This document shows positions 30,983 through 38,886 of a stretch of DNA of 46,978 nt, one piece after another. The notes under the pieces are model-generated. The model saw only the letters and a list, made by a program, of their open reading frames with translations. It did not search any database and had not been told where the DNA came from. Position 1 is the stretch's first letter. Every line of letters starts with the position of its first letter. Source of the DNA: a virus. The position numbers and the translations under genes are program-made. The stretch is from IMG/VR virus record IMGVR_UViG_3300006117_000466, positions 1-46,978 of that record. The stretch is one strand, 5' to 3'.

Positions 30983-31219
30983 TTAGTGTGCCTTTGTAAT
31001 AATAACAGCTAACAAGCTAAGGATACCACAAATAACGGTACCTGCTGTACCGATGAGAATTTTAACCATGCTGTTGTGGCCAGCTTCTATGGTTGATTGA
31101 AGGGTAGTTACTTTACCTTCGATGCTTGTTAAACGTTTGTCTAGTGCATCATATCGTTGAGCGCATAGCTCGACGTGTGCTTCTAGATTTTCTTTTTCTA
31201 TTGCTGTAGGGTTTGACAT
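30983..31219 (-). CDS. Coiled coil plus C-terminal membrane span (XhlA/holin-like)
   Basis: 78 residues: about 50 of amphipathic coiled coil (YDALDKRLTSIEGKVTTLQ) then one membrane segment (ILIGTAGTVICGILSLLAVII) and a short charged end. This is the plan of XhlA-type lysis accessory proteins; it could also be a phage tail membrane peptide. AGGAG ribosome site. Confidence 0.6.
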   Translation of the reverse strand: MSNPTAIEKENLEAHVELCAQRYDALDKRLTSIEGKVTTLQSTIEAGHNSMVKILIGTAGTVICGILSLLAVIITKAH

Positions 31220-31262
31220 CCCATTATCTCCTGGAGTTAGTTTTCTCTAATCTAAACTGTGC

Positions 31263-31676
31263 CTAAATGAGCCTAATGGTGGTGTTTTTGAATTTTTTAT
31301 CACTGAGGTCAAATACGGACCTATCTGTATTTATTGTCTCTGTGAGATTTTTAATAATTGGAACTCGGTCCATAGCAGTTAGTAATAGACCCAACTCATC
31401 GTCTTCTGTACTAAAAGCACCATCTCTATCGGGATAAAATCTAAAAGTCCACACCCGATGTTTGCCTTTATAATCCGCACCAAACCCTAGACCTTTTATA
31501 TCTATTTCTTCAAATGTAGGATCGTGATCAAACTCAACTAAGCTTCTTAGCTCAATGCATTGTTTAAGTGTCACCCAATTTCTATACTGATCTGCTTCTA
31601 CTGGAGTACCTTGATTAGGACGTCTAACATCAGTGTTAGTAATATCAATCAAAGTCTTCAATTCTATCTGTGCCAT
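31263..31676 (-). CDS. Probable virion/baseplate-type protein
   Basis: 137 residues, mixed alpha/beta, function not recognised. GFGADYKGKHRVWTFRFYPDRDGAF looks like a beta-sandwich. A CATAAATA box lies 24 bp upstream and a strong terminator precedes it, so it starts its own unit. Confidence 0.55.
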   Translation of the reverse strand: MAQIELKTLIDITNTDVRRPNQGTPVEADQYRNWVTLKQCIELRSLVEFDHDPTFEEIDIKGLGFGADYKGKHRVWTFRFYPDRDGAFSTEDDELGLLLTAMDRVPIIKNLTETINTDRSVFDLSDKKFKNTTIRLI

Positions 31677-31700
31677 ATATACCTACTTAATTGTTATAGG

Positions 31701-31708
31701 TATTTATG
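31701..31708 (-). promoter_or_regulatory. Late-type box CATAAATA
   Basis: Minus strand CATAAATA, 24 bp before the ATG at 31676, just after the terminator of the upstream gene, a logical promoter position. Confidence 0.5.
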
Positions 31709-31710
31709 GT

Positions 31711-31741
31711 CAAAAAGAAAGGACGTTAAAAAACGTCCTTT
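31711..31741 (-). terminator. Strong terminator after the 31766-32206 gene
   Basis: Minus strand 10-bp stem (31732-31741/31718-31727), loop of four T, followed by CTTTTTG. One of the best terminators in the window. Confidence 0.8.
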
Positions 31742-31765
31742 CGAGTGGTTTAACTTAATTAAAAA

Positions 31766-32206
31766 TTAAGCGGCCCAAGAAGCGCCTGTGAAACCTGTGT
31801 AAGTTGTTGTAGCAACTTGAGCGGCTGTAATACCACCAGCGGCGGCAATAGCGGCTTTCAATGCACCTAGACCAGTTGTAACACCAGAACCGTCAACACC
31901 GTCACCTTGGTTTAAGGAAGCGGCATCAAAACCGATGATAACTGTTGAGCTTGATGCTGTATCTGTGTTAGATGGGTTACCGTACATAATTACGGATCCA
32001 ACTGTTTCAACTGCACGGATCAATTGCTCAAATGCGCTGTTAACTGTACCAGCACCTGTGCCGAAGTCATAAGCGGCTGTTAAAGTTTGAACTTTAACAA
32101 ATACTGGCTGATAGCCACTGAAAAAACTTGATTTACGACCTGTTAGGTTCAATGAAGAACCGATTTCTGCGGTACCATGTACCTTTGTGATTCCTAATAA
32201 AGACAT
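31766..32206 (-). CDS. Probable major virion protein, small
   Basis: 146 residues, beta-rich, Ala/Gly/Thr/Ser-rich, with few charged residues (SGYQPVFVKVQTLTAAYDFGTG; GSVIMYGNPSNTDTASSSTVIIG). Monocistronic, with AGGAG site, upstream GGTAAATA box and strong terminator, the pattern of a highly expressed late structural gene. Tail tube, head decoration or similar; no family recognised. Confidence 0.6.
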   Translation of the reverse strand: MSLLGITKVHGTAEIGSSLNLTGRKSSFFSGYQPVFVKVQTLTAAYDFGTGAGTVNSAFEQLIRAVETVGSVIMYGNPSNTDTASSSTVIIGFDAASLNQGDGVDGSGVTTGLGALKAAIAAAGGITAAQVATTTYTGFTGASWAA

Positions 32207-32263
32207 AATAATTCTCCTATTCTCGTATGTCCTAAAACTCCTACTCTGGAGCTTTGGTATACA

Positions 32264-32271
32264 TATTTACC
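32264..32271 (-). promoter_or_regulatory. Late-type box GGTAAATA
   Basis: Minus strand GGTAAATA, 57 bp before the virion-protein ATG; a longer leader than the other boxes. Confidence 0.35.
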
Positions 32272-32305
32272 AAATATAGGAAAAACCTAAGGAAATGGAT
32301 CTAAA

Positions 32306-32602
32306 TTAGACCTCTTTTGATGAATCTTCTATGGATTTTAAGGTGCTAGCATCTTCACGTGTTTCGCGTAACTTACGTATACCGCGTGTGAATTTGGCAG
32401 GATCTGCGCCTTTGATGCTGTTTAGCAAACGGCGTTCTAACTCATAGGCCATCTCTGGTTCAAAGTTTTCGCGAATTAGCGTTAGAAGATTAATAGCTGA
32501 ATTAATAACATGTACAGCACGGGATTCGATTACTGCTTCGGTATCTTTCTTAACTGCAATATCGTTAAGTTCTTCGAGTAAACTACGGGTGTGTCGTTTC
32601 AC
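32306..32602 (-). CDS. Conserved helical hypothetical protein
   Basis: 98 residues from a GTG at 32602, chosen because AGGAG lies 7 nt upstream. KRHTRSLLEELNDIA is a start I associate with conserved T4-like marine phage proteins. Helical, charged, function unknown. Transcribed away from the rightward island. Confidence 0.6.
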   Translation of the reverse strand: MKRHTRSLLEELNDIAVKKDTEAVIESRAVHVINSAINLLTLIRENFEPEMAYELERRLLNSIKGADPAKFTRGIRKLRETREDASTLKSIEDSSKEV

Positions 32603-32628
32603 AGTGACTCCTATGTATCGCAATATTT

Positions 32629-32688
32629 ATTGTCAATTAAACATAAGTGTAACATAATAATTGACAATTTACAAGTTCGGTTTAATCT
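32629..32688 (+). promoter_or_regulatory. Divergent promoter region with inverted repeat
   Basis: Plus strand TTGACA (32661-32666), 16 nt, TAATCT (32683-32688). A 10-bp inverted repeat (32629-32638/32659-32668) covers the -35 and could be an operator. A weaker leftward TTGTCA-16-TATGTT can be drawn across the same region. Confidence 0.5.
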
Positions 32689-32706
32689 TGTTGTAATAAT
32701 ACTAAT

Positions 32707-32714
32707 GGTAAATA
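32707..32714 (+). promoter_or_regulatory. Late-type box GGTAAATA
   Basis: GGTAAATA, 41 bp before the ATG at 32756, downstream of the sigma70-type element; the island may thus be read early and late. Confidence 0.4.
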
Positions 32715-32755
32715 CTGAGTAGACAAAAACTACACATACATACAGGAGTCACAAA

Positions 32756-32941
32756 ATGACAACAATATCAATGAAAATGCTTTCTATCCTAGAAAAGCTA
32801 GCAGAAATGTTTCCAACACAGAAATATCAAAGCCGTTTGGAACAATATATCAACAGCAAAAACCCAACTAACGCGGCCGATGTAGACTACTGGCAACGTC
32901 AATACGAAACTGAAGCAAAGTACTGGGGACGTGGACTATGA
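32756..32941 (+). CDS. Small hypothetical protein
   Basis: 61 residues with CAGGAG ribosome site. Helical N-terminus (SMKMLSILEKLAEMF), aromatic C-terminus (DYWQRQYETEAKYWGRG). Not recognised. Its stop overlaps the next start by four bases (ATGA). Confidence 0.6.
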   Translation: MTTISMKMLSILEKLAEMFPTQKYQSRLEQYINSKNPTNAADVDYWQRQYETEAKYWGRGL

Positions 32942-33057
32942 AATCTATATTAAAGTCTATTTGGACAGTGTTAGAAGCTGTAGGCCAAGCAAGATATGCC
33001 GCACATCTAGCACGTCAAGGCAGAATTGCCGACGCCAAAGCAATCTACGGCGAGTAA
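32938..33057 (+). CDS. 39-residue peptide
   Basis: Starts at ATGA overlapping the preceding stop. Predicted amphipathic helical (KSILKSIWTVLEAVGQARYA, then HLARQGRIADAKAIYGE), reminiscent of short host DUF1127-like peptides but without its signature. A CGCC-CTAA-GGCG hairpin lies just after it (33063-33074). Confidence 0.5.
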   Translation: MKSILKSIWTVLEAVGQARYAAHLARQGRIADAKAIYGE

Positions 33058-33072
33058 TATCACGCCCTAAGG

Positions 33073-33080
33073 CGTAAATA
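33073..33080 (+). promoter_or_regulatory. Late-type box CGTAAATA
   Basis: CGTAAATA, 21 bp before the cupin ATG, overlapping a small hairpin at 33063-33074. Confidence 0.35.
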
Positions 33081-33101
33081 CACACACAGGAGGTCTTCTA
33101 G

Positions 33102-33518
33102 ATGACTACGAAATTTTCACACGTTAAGGGTTCCGAAGTAGAGTTCAAAGGTGGCGGGCTTCGCGACTTTTTTCTTTACAAGGATCTGGGCGTGGCAGAT
33201 GCAACCAACGGGCGAGTACTGGCCCATATTACCAAAGCTAACTTGCCACCAGAGGGTTCGGGCGGTACAGGCTGGCATATTCACGTAGCTGAGTTCCAAA
33301 TCGTTTACATGTTAAAGGGTTGGGCTAAGTTCATGTATGAAGACAAAATCCACCTAGTCGAAGCAGGCGACTGCGTACAGCAACGTCCGGGCATTGTACA
33401 CTACTTGTACGACTACAGCCCAGACATGGAATACTTGGAAATCATTACACCAGCTGACTACGGTACAGAGCCAGCAGAAGGTCCTTGCGCCATACCCGAT
33501 CCAACTCCTTGGGAGTAA
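33102..33518 (+). CDS. Cupin-domain protein
   Basis: 138 residues, single cupin. Motif 1: GTGWHIHVAEFQIVYMLKG with metal ligands H59, H61, Glu/Gln near 64-66; motif 2: AGDCVQQRPGIVHYLYDYS with H100. Cupins may be dioxygenases, isomerases or binding proteins; no substrate can be read. CAGGAGG ribosome site. The hydrolase follows at once, suggesting joint action. Confidence 0.8.
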   Translation: MTTKFSHVKGSEVEFKGGGLRDFFLYKDLGVADATNGRVLAHITKANLPPEGSGGTGWHIHVAEFQIVYMLKGWAKFMYEDKIHLVEAGDCVQQRPGIVHYLYDYSPDMEYLEIITPADYGTEPAEGPCAIPDPTPWE

Positions 33519-33521
33519 GTG

Positions 33522-34097
33522 ATGACATTGGTATATATTCACGGTGCCAGTGCCACCAGTGACAGCTTTAACTTTATCAGAAGCAAGATAGGTAAAGGTA
33601 TAGATCTCAATTACGACAGCCGCAACGGGTTCAAAAACAATCTAGCAGAAATGATAGAGCAGTTGAAGGATGAAAAAGATATGGCATTTATAGCCCATAG
33701 TCTGGGAGGTATATATGCACTCCATATTGCCAATGCCATGCCTGATCAAGTAGTAGGTGCAGTTACTCTAAGCACACCTTATGGTGGCGCAGAAGTAGCA
33801 GAGTATGCCAAATACTTTTTACCATTTAGCCGTCTAATGCGAGATATCGGTCCTAATAGTTGGGCATTTGAACAAGCGGATAAGATAAAGATACAACATC
33901 CCTGGACTAATATTGTAACTGTAAAAGGTCAAAGTCCATTTATGCTAGCCCATAACGATGGGGTAGTGACTATTGCCAGTCAAAAACATCATGAGGATAT
34001 GGAACTAGTAGAAGTAGACTTTAATCATTATGAAGTTGTTCTAGCAGAACCAGTAGTTAAGATTATTAAAGAACGAACAAAAAAGTTCAGAAAGTAG
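33522..34097 (+). CDS. Alpha/beta hydrolase
   Basis: 191 residues from the ATG at 33522 (GGAG site; the GTG three bases earlier is possible). VYIHGASATSDSF is the oxyanion HG motif, AHSLGGIYAL the nucleophile elbow (serine), followed by a late HNDGVVT (aspartate) and FNHYEVV (histidine). Short lipase/esterase type. With the cupin and the phasin-like gene it may act on lipid or polyester; this is inference. Confidence 0.8.
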   Translation: MTLVYIHGASATSDSFNFIRSKIGKGIDLNYDSRNGFKNNLAEMIEQLKDEKDMAFIAHSLGGIYALHIANAMPDQVVGAVTLSTPYGGAEVAEYAKYFLPFSRLMRDIGPNSWAFEQADKIKIQHPWTNIVTVKGQSPFMLAHNDGVVTIASQKHHEDMELVEVDFNHYEVVLAEPVVKIIKERTKKFRK

Positions 34098-34126
34098 TTG
34101 TATTTTTGCCGTTAGGCATATATAAT
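34098..34126 (+). promoter_or_regulatory. Promoter of the phasin-like gene
   Basis: TTGTAT (34098-34103), 17 nt, TATAAT (34121-34126). The leader ends ACACACAGGAG before the ATG at 34184. Confidence 0.6.
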
Positions 34127-34183
34127 AGTACATAGGGAAAAAGAAGTACCTATGAAACACAAACATACACACAGGAGAAAAAT

Positions 34184-34411
34184 ATGTTTAATTTTGATTC
34201 AATCATCGATACCGTTAGCGGTACACAAAAATCTTTCGTAGAGACTTACGTTACAGATAAAAAAGTCCAATCAGAGTTAGTTAAGCTAATCGAAGCTCAA
34301 ACTAAGTTTGCTAAGACATCTTACAAAAATACATTAGAAGTCACCGAAACAGCCGTTAAGAATTTTAACGATTCTGTTAAGGCATTTAGTCCTAAGAAAG
34401 CAGGAGTTTAA
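34184..34411 (+). CDS. Phasin-like helical protein
   Basis: 75 residues, wholly helical and amphipathic. FAKTSYKNTLEVTETAVKNFNDSVKAF resembles phasins, the surface proteins of polyhydroxyalkanoate granules, but it is half the usual length. Strong CAGGAG site and its own promoter suggest high expression. Could instead be a generic coiled-coil protein. Confidence 0.5.
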   Translation: MFNFDSIIDTVSGTQKSFVETYVTDKKVQSELVKLIEAQTKFAKTSYKNTLEVTETAVKNFNDSVKAFSPKKAGV

Positions 34412-34412
34412 T

Positions 34413-34676
34413 ATGTCCGATCTAACTCCAAAACTACCAGAAGTTAAATTTAACAAGAACGGTTACGAAATCCGTACAGATATCTTAGATATGGCCAAGG
34501 GCTTAGTTAGCGAAGAATTCCACTCTAAATTTAGAGGTTGGGAAATGTCAGTTCAGCGTGATGAAAAGACAGGACAAGTTATTACTAAGGTAGATATGCC
34601 AGAGTTTCCAGGACTTGAAAAAGTTTTAGAAACAGCAGAGAAGATGTACGCATTTGTAAACGGCGCAAAAAAATAA
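34413..34676 (+). CDS. Small conserved-type hypothetical protein
   Basis: 87 residues following the phasin-like gene by one base. PKLPEVKFNKNGYEIRTDILDMAKGLV and the end VLETAEKMYAFVNGAKK look like a DNA- or protein-binding helical domain; no family is certain. Last gene of the rightward island, before the bidirectional terminator. Confidence 0.6.
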   Translation: MSDLTPKLPEVKFNKNGYEIRTDILDMAKGLVSEEFHSKFRGWEMSVQRDEKTGQVITKVDMPEFPGLEKVLETAEKMYAFVNGAKK

Positions 34677-34724
34677 TACATTTGGCGTAGCCTTTTAAGT
34701 TTACTATACTATAATCCGTAAAGC

Positions 34725-34750
34725 AAAATACCACCCTAGGGTGGTATTTT
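34725..34750. terminator. Bidirectional terminator
   Basis: Perfect inverted repeat, 11-bp arms (34725-34735/34740-34750) with CTAG loop, A-rich on the left and T-rich on the right, between converging operons. It serves both strands. Confidence 0.85.
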
Positions 34751-34854
34751 CTTATCTGCGGTCACTTCAAGAATGGCTCCCAGGGCACGACTCCTACTAT
34801 TCTTGCCCAGCACCCGGGCACACCAAGTAACGCATAGCGTTCCTAAGGTAGGTG
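34751..34854 (-). other. Structured gap after the 34855-36000 gene
   Basis: No known RNA family recognised. It holds several inverted repeats: CAAGAAT/ATTCTTG, GCCC/GGGC and AACGC/GCGTT. On the minus strand a frame shifted from the upstream gene stays open from the gene's end to the terminator (NSRSRALGAILEVTADKK near its end). Confidence 0.35.
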
Positions 34855-36000
34855 TTAGTTTCCTTGTTCAGGCTCTGGAGCCTTTTCAAGTTTAAATGTA
34901 AAGTCATCAAAATTAGTGTTAGGATGACGAGTCAATAATTTGTGTTTGACATCTGCTAGATCGTCAGCTTCGATACGTGCAGACTTACCAGATGCTTTGT
35001 GTGTTACTACCCATGTACCTGGACCATCAGCTTCTTTTTCTGGTTCACTAGCCCAACTTAGTGGATAGGTCTTTTGTAGGTCAGCTACATCTTTAGCTAC
35101 ATCATAGCCTCTTCCATTTGTGATTTCTTTACTAGCTTCTTTAATTTCTTCAGCTTTAGCAGTCATAGAGTCACCGATGGCTTTCATCAAGCCTGGGAAT
35201 AGTTTGCTAAAACGTTCGTCATTCCAATTAGTGTCATGGCGGCGAGTTTGATCAGCATCCACGATTTGACGTGTCTGCGCATGTAACTGCCATTTGCCTT
35301 CTGCCTGTTCTATGTTGGTTTTATCTGTAACTGAAATAACAGGACCGTCCGGAGCATAGTTTTGAAACCAACGTAAGCCGGACGATGAACCTGTACAGAA
35401 ATTGGCTTGATAACCTGCGGAGTTGTTGAATGTATAACAAGCACCATAGTTCATAGGCATAACAACTAGGAAACGTTGATCGTCTACTAAAACAATTTCT
35501 TTACGTTCACGTTTATGTTTTTCAATAACTTCTGCGTCTGCGATCTTTCTTAGTTCGTCTCGATACTCTCGCATCTGTACAATACTCTGTATCTGCTTGA
35601 TGCTTTTGAATTTATTAAAGTCTTGAAATTTTGGTGCTAGTTTACCTCTAACACTTAGAGCTTTCCACGCACCTAAGGCATCACCGCCTTCACCGTTGAT
35701 ATCTTCGAAGTCAGCTTGTCCATTTATATACAAGCGTGTTAACCATTCATCAAACTTGCCGTCTGTAGAAATATTTCCATAGCTTGTATTGGATAATGAC
35801 TTATCTAATAATTCGCTCCATAATCCTAGTGTCTGTTCGGGAGTAGGTTTAGGACCTAACTTAGCTAAAGCATGTTTAGGCAAAGTACCATCATGAGTCA
35901 TAGCAATATAAATCTGTTTGACAGTTTTAGGATCTTTAATTTTATTGGCAACGTTTGCTTCAGCAACAACGATACCTTCAAATATTTGTGTAAGTCTCAT
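34855..36000 (-). CDS. Internal virion-type protein with MRLTQIFEG start
   Basis: 381 residues. MRLTQIFEG is a capsid-targeting-like start with an I-x-E site. A central segment, MPMNYGACYTFNNSAG, then NFCTGSSSGLRWFQNYAPDGPVISVTDK and LHAQTRQIVDAD, resembles a domain common in T4-like phage internal proteins. The C-terminus (GPGTWVVTHKASGKSARIEADD) is a small beta unit. Function unknown. Confidence 0.65.
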   Translation of the reverse strand: MRLTQIFEGIVVAEANVANKIKDPKTVKQIYIAMTHDGTLPKHALAKLGPKPTPEQTLGLWSELLDKSLSNTSYGNISTDGKFDEWLTRLYINGQADFEDINGEGGDALGAWKALSVRGKLAPKFQDFNKFKSIKQIQSIVQMREYRDELRKIADAEVIEKHKRERKEIVLVDDQRFLVVMPMNYGACYTFNNSAGYQANFCTGSSSGLRWFQNYAPDGPVISVTDKTNIEQAEGKWQLHAQTRQIVDADQTRRHDTNWNDERFSKLFPGLMKAIGDSMTAKAEEIKEASKEITNGRGYDVAKDVADLQKTYPLSWASEPEKEADGPGTWVVTHKASGKSARIEADDLADVKHKLLTRHPNTNFDDFTFKLEKAPEPEQGN

Positions 36001-36884
36001 CCTGAAATTAAACTCCTCTTAAAGAATGCTAATACTGTACCTAATTTTTTTTGGTCGCCGTTAGATAAATCAGCTAGCAACTTCTTAGGCCCGTCGGACT
36101 TGGCTGTGGAATAACCTCCACTGCCATATCTGGAACGAGTAATTTCTCCAGTGTCGTCTGGATAGTAATGTGCGGCCGCCATTGATACTGCTGAACTCAT
36201 TGCAGTTTTAATAAAGTCTGGAGTAGATTCTGTTTCCCCTGATTCAATAGTATCTAATGCACGTTCAAGGAATTTTAGTTGATTAAGTTTGCGTTCAGCT
36301 TTTTCAAAAGCATCATTCTTAATCATAGTAGTGACCATACCTTTAGCATCACCTATTGCAAGGGTAACAGCCTTGGCCCACAAGGGACGGAATTTTTTCA
36401 TTAGGGCATCTTGACTCATTTCTGCTTTAGGAGGTGCCATTTGCTTGCGACTATCTTGCTTGTCGCTTGCATATTTGTTTTCTGTACCTATCCAGTATGA
36501 ATAGTTTTCCCATTTGCCGCCTAATTTGCCTTGTAGGAAGTCTAGAACATTTCCGCCCTTGGCATCCTCAAATCCTACAGGTTCTTCACCTGTGCTGGCC
36601 ATTGCGGAATAGTTATTATTTCTAGCACGAATAGCACCTGATCCTTTAGGACCAGTTACTAACACCCAACCTCTAGGCCAACGTCCTTTAAGATCTGACC
36701 AAGAAATCTTTTTAATTTGACTAAAGTCTTGATTGTGACTCAACTTGTCTGTGCTGTGTAGTTTTTTAACTACTTGATTAGCGCCAGGATGTTTGCCTAT
36801 TAGAGATAGAGCAGTACTAGTTTCGTCTAAATCAATAAGAGATTCGCAAAGTTGAGCAAATAATTGATGTGTTGTCGGTTTCAT
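35997..36884 (-). CDS. Hypothetical, probable virion/internal protein
   Basis: 295 residues. Starts MKPTTHQLFAQLCESL, only loosely like the capsid-targeting set. SWSDLKGRWPRGWVLVTGPKGSG superficially resembles a P-loop but is not one convincingly. Helical middle; Gly/Ser/Tyr segment near 255. Its ATG is only 6 bp from a TAAATA box, so the real transcript probably starts elsewhere. Confidence 0.6.
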   Translation of the reverse strand: MKPTTHQLFAQLCESLIDLDETSTALSLIGKHPGANQVVKKLHSTDKLSHNQDFSQIKKISWSDLKGRWPRGWVLVTGPKGSGAIRARNNNYSAMASTGEEPVGFEDAKGGNVLDFLQGKLGGKWENYSYWIGTENKYASDKQDSRKQMAPPKAEMSQDALMKKFRPLWAKAVTLAIGDAKGMVTTMIKNDAFEKAERKLNQLKFLERALDTIESGETESTPDFIKTAMSSAVSMAAAHYYPDDTGEITRSRYGSGGYSTAKSDGPKKLLADLSNGDQKKLGTVLAFFKRSLISG

Positions 36885-36895
36885 AGAAATATTTA

Positions 36896-37711
36896 TCAGT
36901 TACCTAGTCTAGGATGGTTTCGTTCATGCCCTAGTTCACGTGTATTACGTGCATCTACGCTATCCTGCTCGGGCCAACTATAGATATAATCCCCAAATTC
37001 GTCACGGACAACAAGCCAACGTATGCCGGCCGCTACGTATTGATGTATATCTGCATCATATCCAGGTATAGATTGTGCAAAATCGATGTTTCCATCTCCT
37101 AGATCTTCACCGTGACTACGCAACCATCCTGCTACAGCATTAACTTCTTGACGGCTGTTTGGTCCTTGACCTGCTAGATTAGCGATCATCCAAATATCAT
37201 CTGTAGGTGTGCTGGTTAAACTGCGGAATAAATGACGACCTAATGTTCGTATACTGCGACTCATGTTGCCGGGTAAGTTTGCTACCTTATGGAAGTTTGG
37301 ACGTTGTACTCCACCTACGTCTAAAGCATGTCCTGCTATAGTAGGTAGATTTTGGTTGTCTACACGATGTGCTACTTGATTATCTTGCTCGGGTTCTGGA
37401 TATCCAGGATCATCTGGATCTGCTTCTATATCACGCATGCGATTTAACAAATCTCCCATACGTGGATTATAAGCGCCACCTGCCGCACGTTGAGTGTCTC
37501 GCTGACTAGCACGTTGACGAGGGTCTTGTTCTGGATGAGGTTGGTCTTGTTCTGGATGAGGTTCTTCAGGTTCTTCAGGTCTATGTGCTAACGGCTGATC
37601 GTCTGATTGTCCAAATAAATTATCAAAGGCGCTAAAGGGATCATGCTCTTTGTCTTGTGTAGGTTTAGGATTGCCCCGTTGATCCTCGGGTTTCTTTTTA
37701 GGTTCTGTCAT
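36896..37711 (-). CDS. Low-complexity acidic/Pro-Glu-Gln protein
   Basis: 271 residues. The N-terminal 120 residues are disordered (Pro/Glu/Gln/Asp with a PHPEQD repeat). The C-terminal domain ends IRWLVVRDEFGDYIYSW, possibly folded. The ATG overlaps the metallopeptidase stop (ATGA). Position suggests an internal capsid protein. Confidence 0.6.
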   Translation of the reverse strand: MTEPKKKPEDQRGNPKPTQDKEHDPFSAFDNLFGQSDDQPLAHRPEEPEEPHPEQDQPHPEQDPRQRASQRDTQRAAGGAYNPRMGDLLNRMRDIEADPDDPGYPEPEQDNQVAHRVDNQNLPTIAGHALDVGGVQRPNFHKVANLPGNMSRSIRTLGRHLFRSLTSTPTDDIWMIANLAGQGPNSRQEVNAVAGWLRSHGEDLGDGNIDFAQSIPGYDADIHQYVAAGIRWLVVRDEFGDYIYSWPEQDSVDARNTRELGHERNHPRLGN

Positions 37712-38886
37712 TTCTTTTTAGCCTTTGCTTTACCAGCTTTCATATTAGCTAACCAATGTGCCATACGAGCCTTTTCACCAGATGAGTGTTTGGCTGTGTT
37801 ACGTAAACTGCTTACTGATGCTTTTGTATTAACTCCACTACGTTTGGCAAGACCTTTACGTCCAGGATGCTTGCCATCTGCGAAGTTTTCTTTTAGGTTA
37901 CTAATATAGTTTTCACCTAGCATGATTAATTCCTGCATCTCTTCAATACTTTCACAATGCCATTTACGTAATGACTTGTTAATGCGACTATTTGGATCGT
38001 GTGCGGTCTTTGCACTAGTGCGGGACTTCTTCATTCCTTTCATTCTAGCGCAAAAACTTTTACGGCGTTTAGCGGATTTACTACCTGCTTTAAGTTCGCT
38101 GGGTTTTTTAGTAACGGCTGTTTGTAAGTGACTGCCTGGGTGTTCTCTGCGATAACTATCAACACCTTTCTTATTCAACCCACCATTCTTATTCTTGCCA
38201 CTTGATTTTTGCCATGCCGCAGATTCTTCTACTTGTTTCTTGATCCAGTTATCCGGAATCAATCTATTGGCTTTAACAAATTCATCGTGTAATTTTTGGC
38301 CTGTAATGTTATGTATCTTACATATCTTCTGCATCATAGCATCGATGTTTTCATAATTCATTTCAGTACCGGCTTTCTTGGCCTTTAGTAATGCACGTTC
38401 TAATGCGGCAACAGCACCCGACTTTTCTTTACCCTTAGCTGTTAGTGGTTCCATCGATCCGGAATACTTACCTTCATCTAGGTTGATAGCACGTTCTCTA
38501 AAATATTGCGGATGTTGTTTGTTGAAGTTACGCATAATAATACCTGCTATTTCATGCGCTTCATTTTCTATAGGACTACCAGTATGTCCGCTTGTAGCAT
38601 CTAATCTATGTTCTGTGCCTTGTTTGAAATGTACAAGCTCATGTGCTAGAGTGCGGATGATGTCTAACGGATGTCGATCTTCGATACCTACATAGATCCT
38701 GTTTTCATCATCAACATATTTGCCAAATGTAGGTTGCTGAGCATCCTCAATGTATTTTACTAGTTTTAAATCAGGTAATACATTTAATTTTAATTCTTTC
38801 ATTGCCAAGGGCAGAAAGTCACGCATGATTTTTAAAAAATCATTAGATTCGGATTTATGTTCTACTAGTAAATCATTAATTTTCAT
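37708..38886 (-). CDS. Zinc metallopeptidase, internal-protein type
   Basis: 392 residues. After the MKINDLLVE capsid-targeting-like start, an H82-E-L-V-H86 zinc site with E109 (ENEAHE) as likely third ligand gives a gluzincin-type site. The C-terminal 150 residues are very basic (PSELKAGSKSAKRRKSFCARMKG; KAGKAKAKKK end), suggesting DNA binding. It may be packaged and act in the new host. No ribosome site; possibly coupled or leader-driven. Confidence 0.75.
   Translation of the reverse strand: MKINDLLVEHKSESNDFLKIMRDFLPLAMKELKLNVLPDLKLVKYIEDAQQPTFGKYVDDENRIYVGIEDRHPLDIIRTLAHELVHFKQGTEHRLDATSGHTGSPIENEAHEIAGIIMRNFNKQHPQYFRERAINLDEGKYSGSMEPLTAKGKEKSGAVAALERALLKAKKAGTEMNYENIDAMMQKICKIHNITGQKLHDEFVKANRLIPDNWIKKQVEESAAWQKSSGKNKNGGLNKKGVDSYRREHPGSHLQTAVTKKPSELKAGSKSAKRRKSFCARMKGMKKSRTSAKTAHDPNSRINKSLRKWHCESIEEMQELIMLGENYISNLKENFADGKHPGRKGLAKRSGVNTKASVSSLRNTAKHSSGEKARMAHWLANMKAGKAKAKKK

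Noticed and set aside
34681-34720. Promoter from TATAAT at 34710-34715
   Set aside because: No -35 at 16-18 bp and it would read straight into the bidirectional terminator.
36884-36897. Late promoter for the 295-residue gene
   Set aside because: GATAAATA lies only 6 bp before the ATG, so transcription would start within the gene; it also overlaps the preceding gene's stop region.
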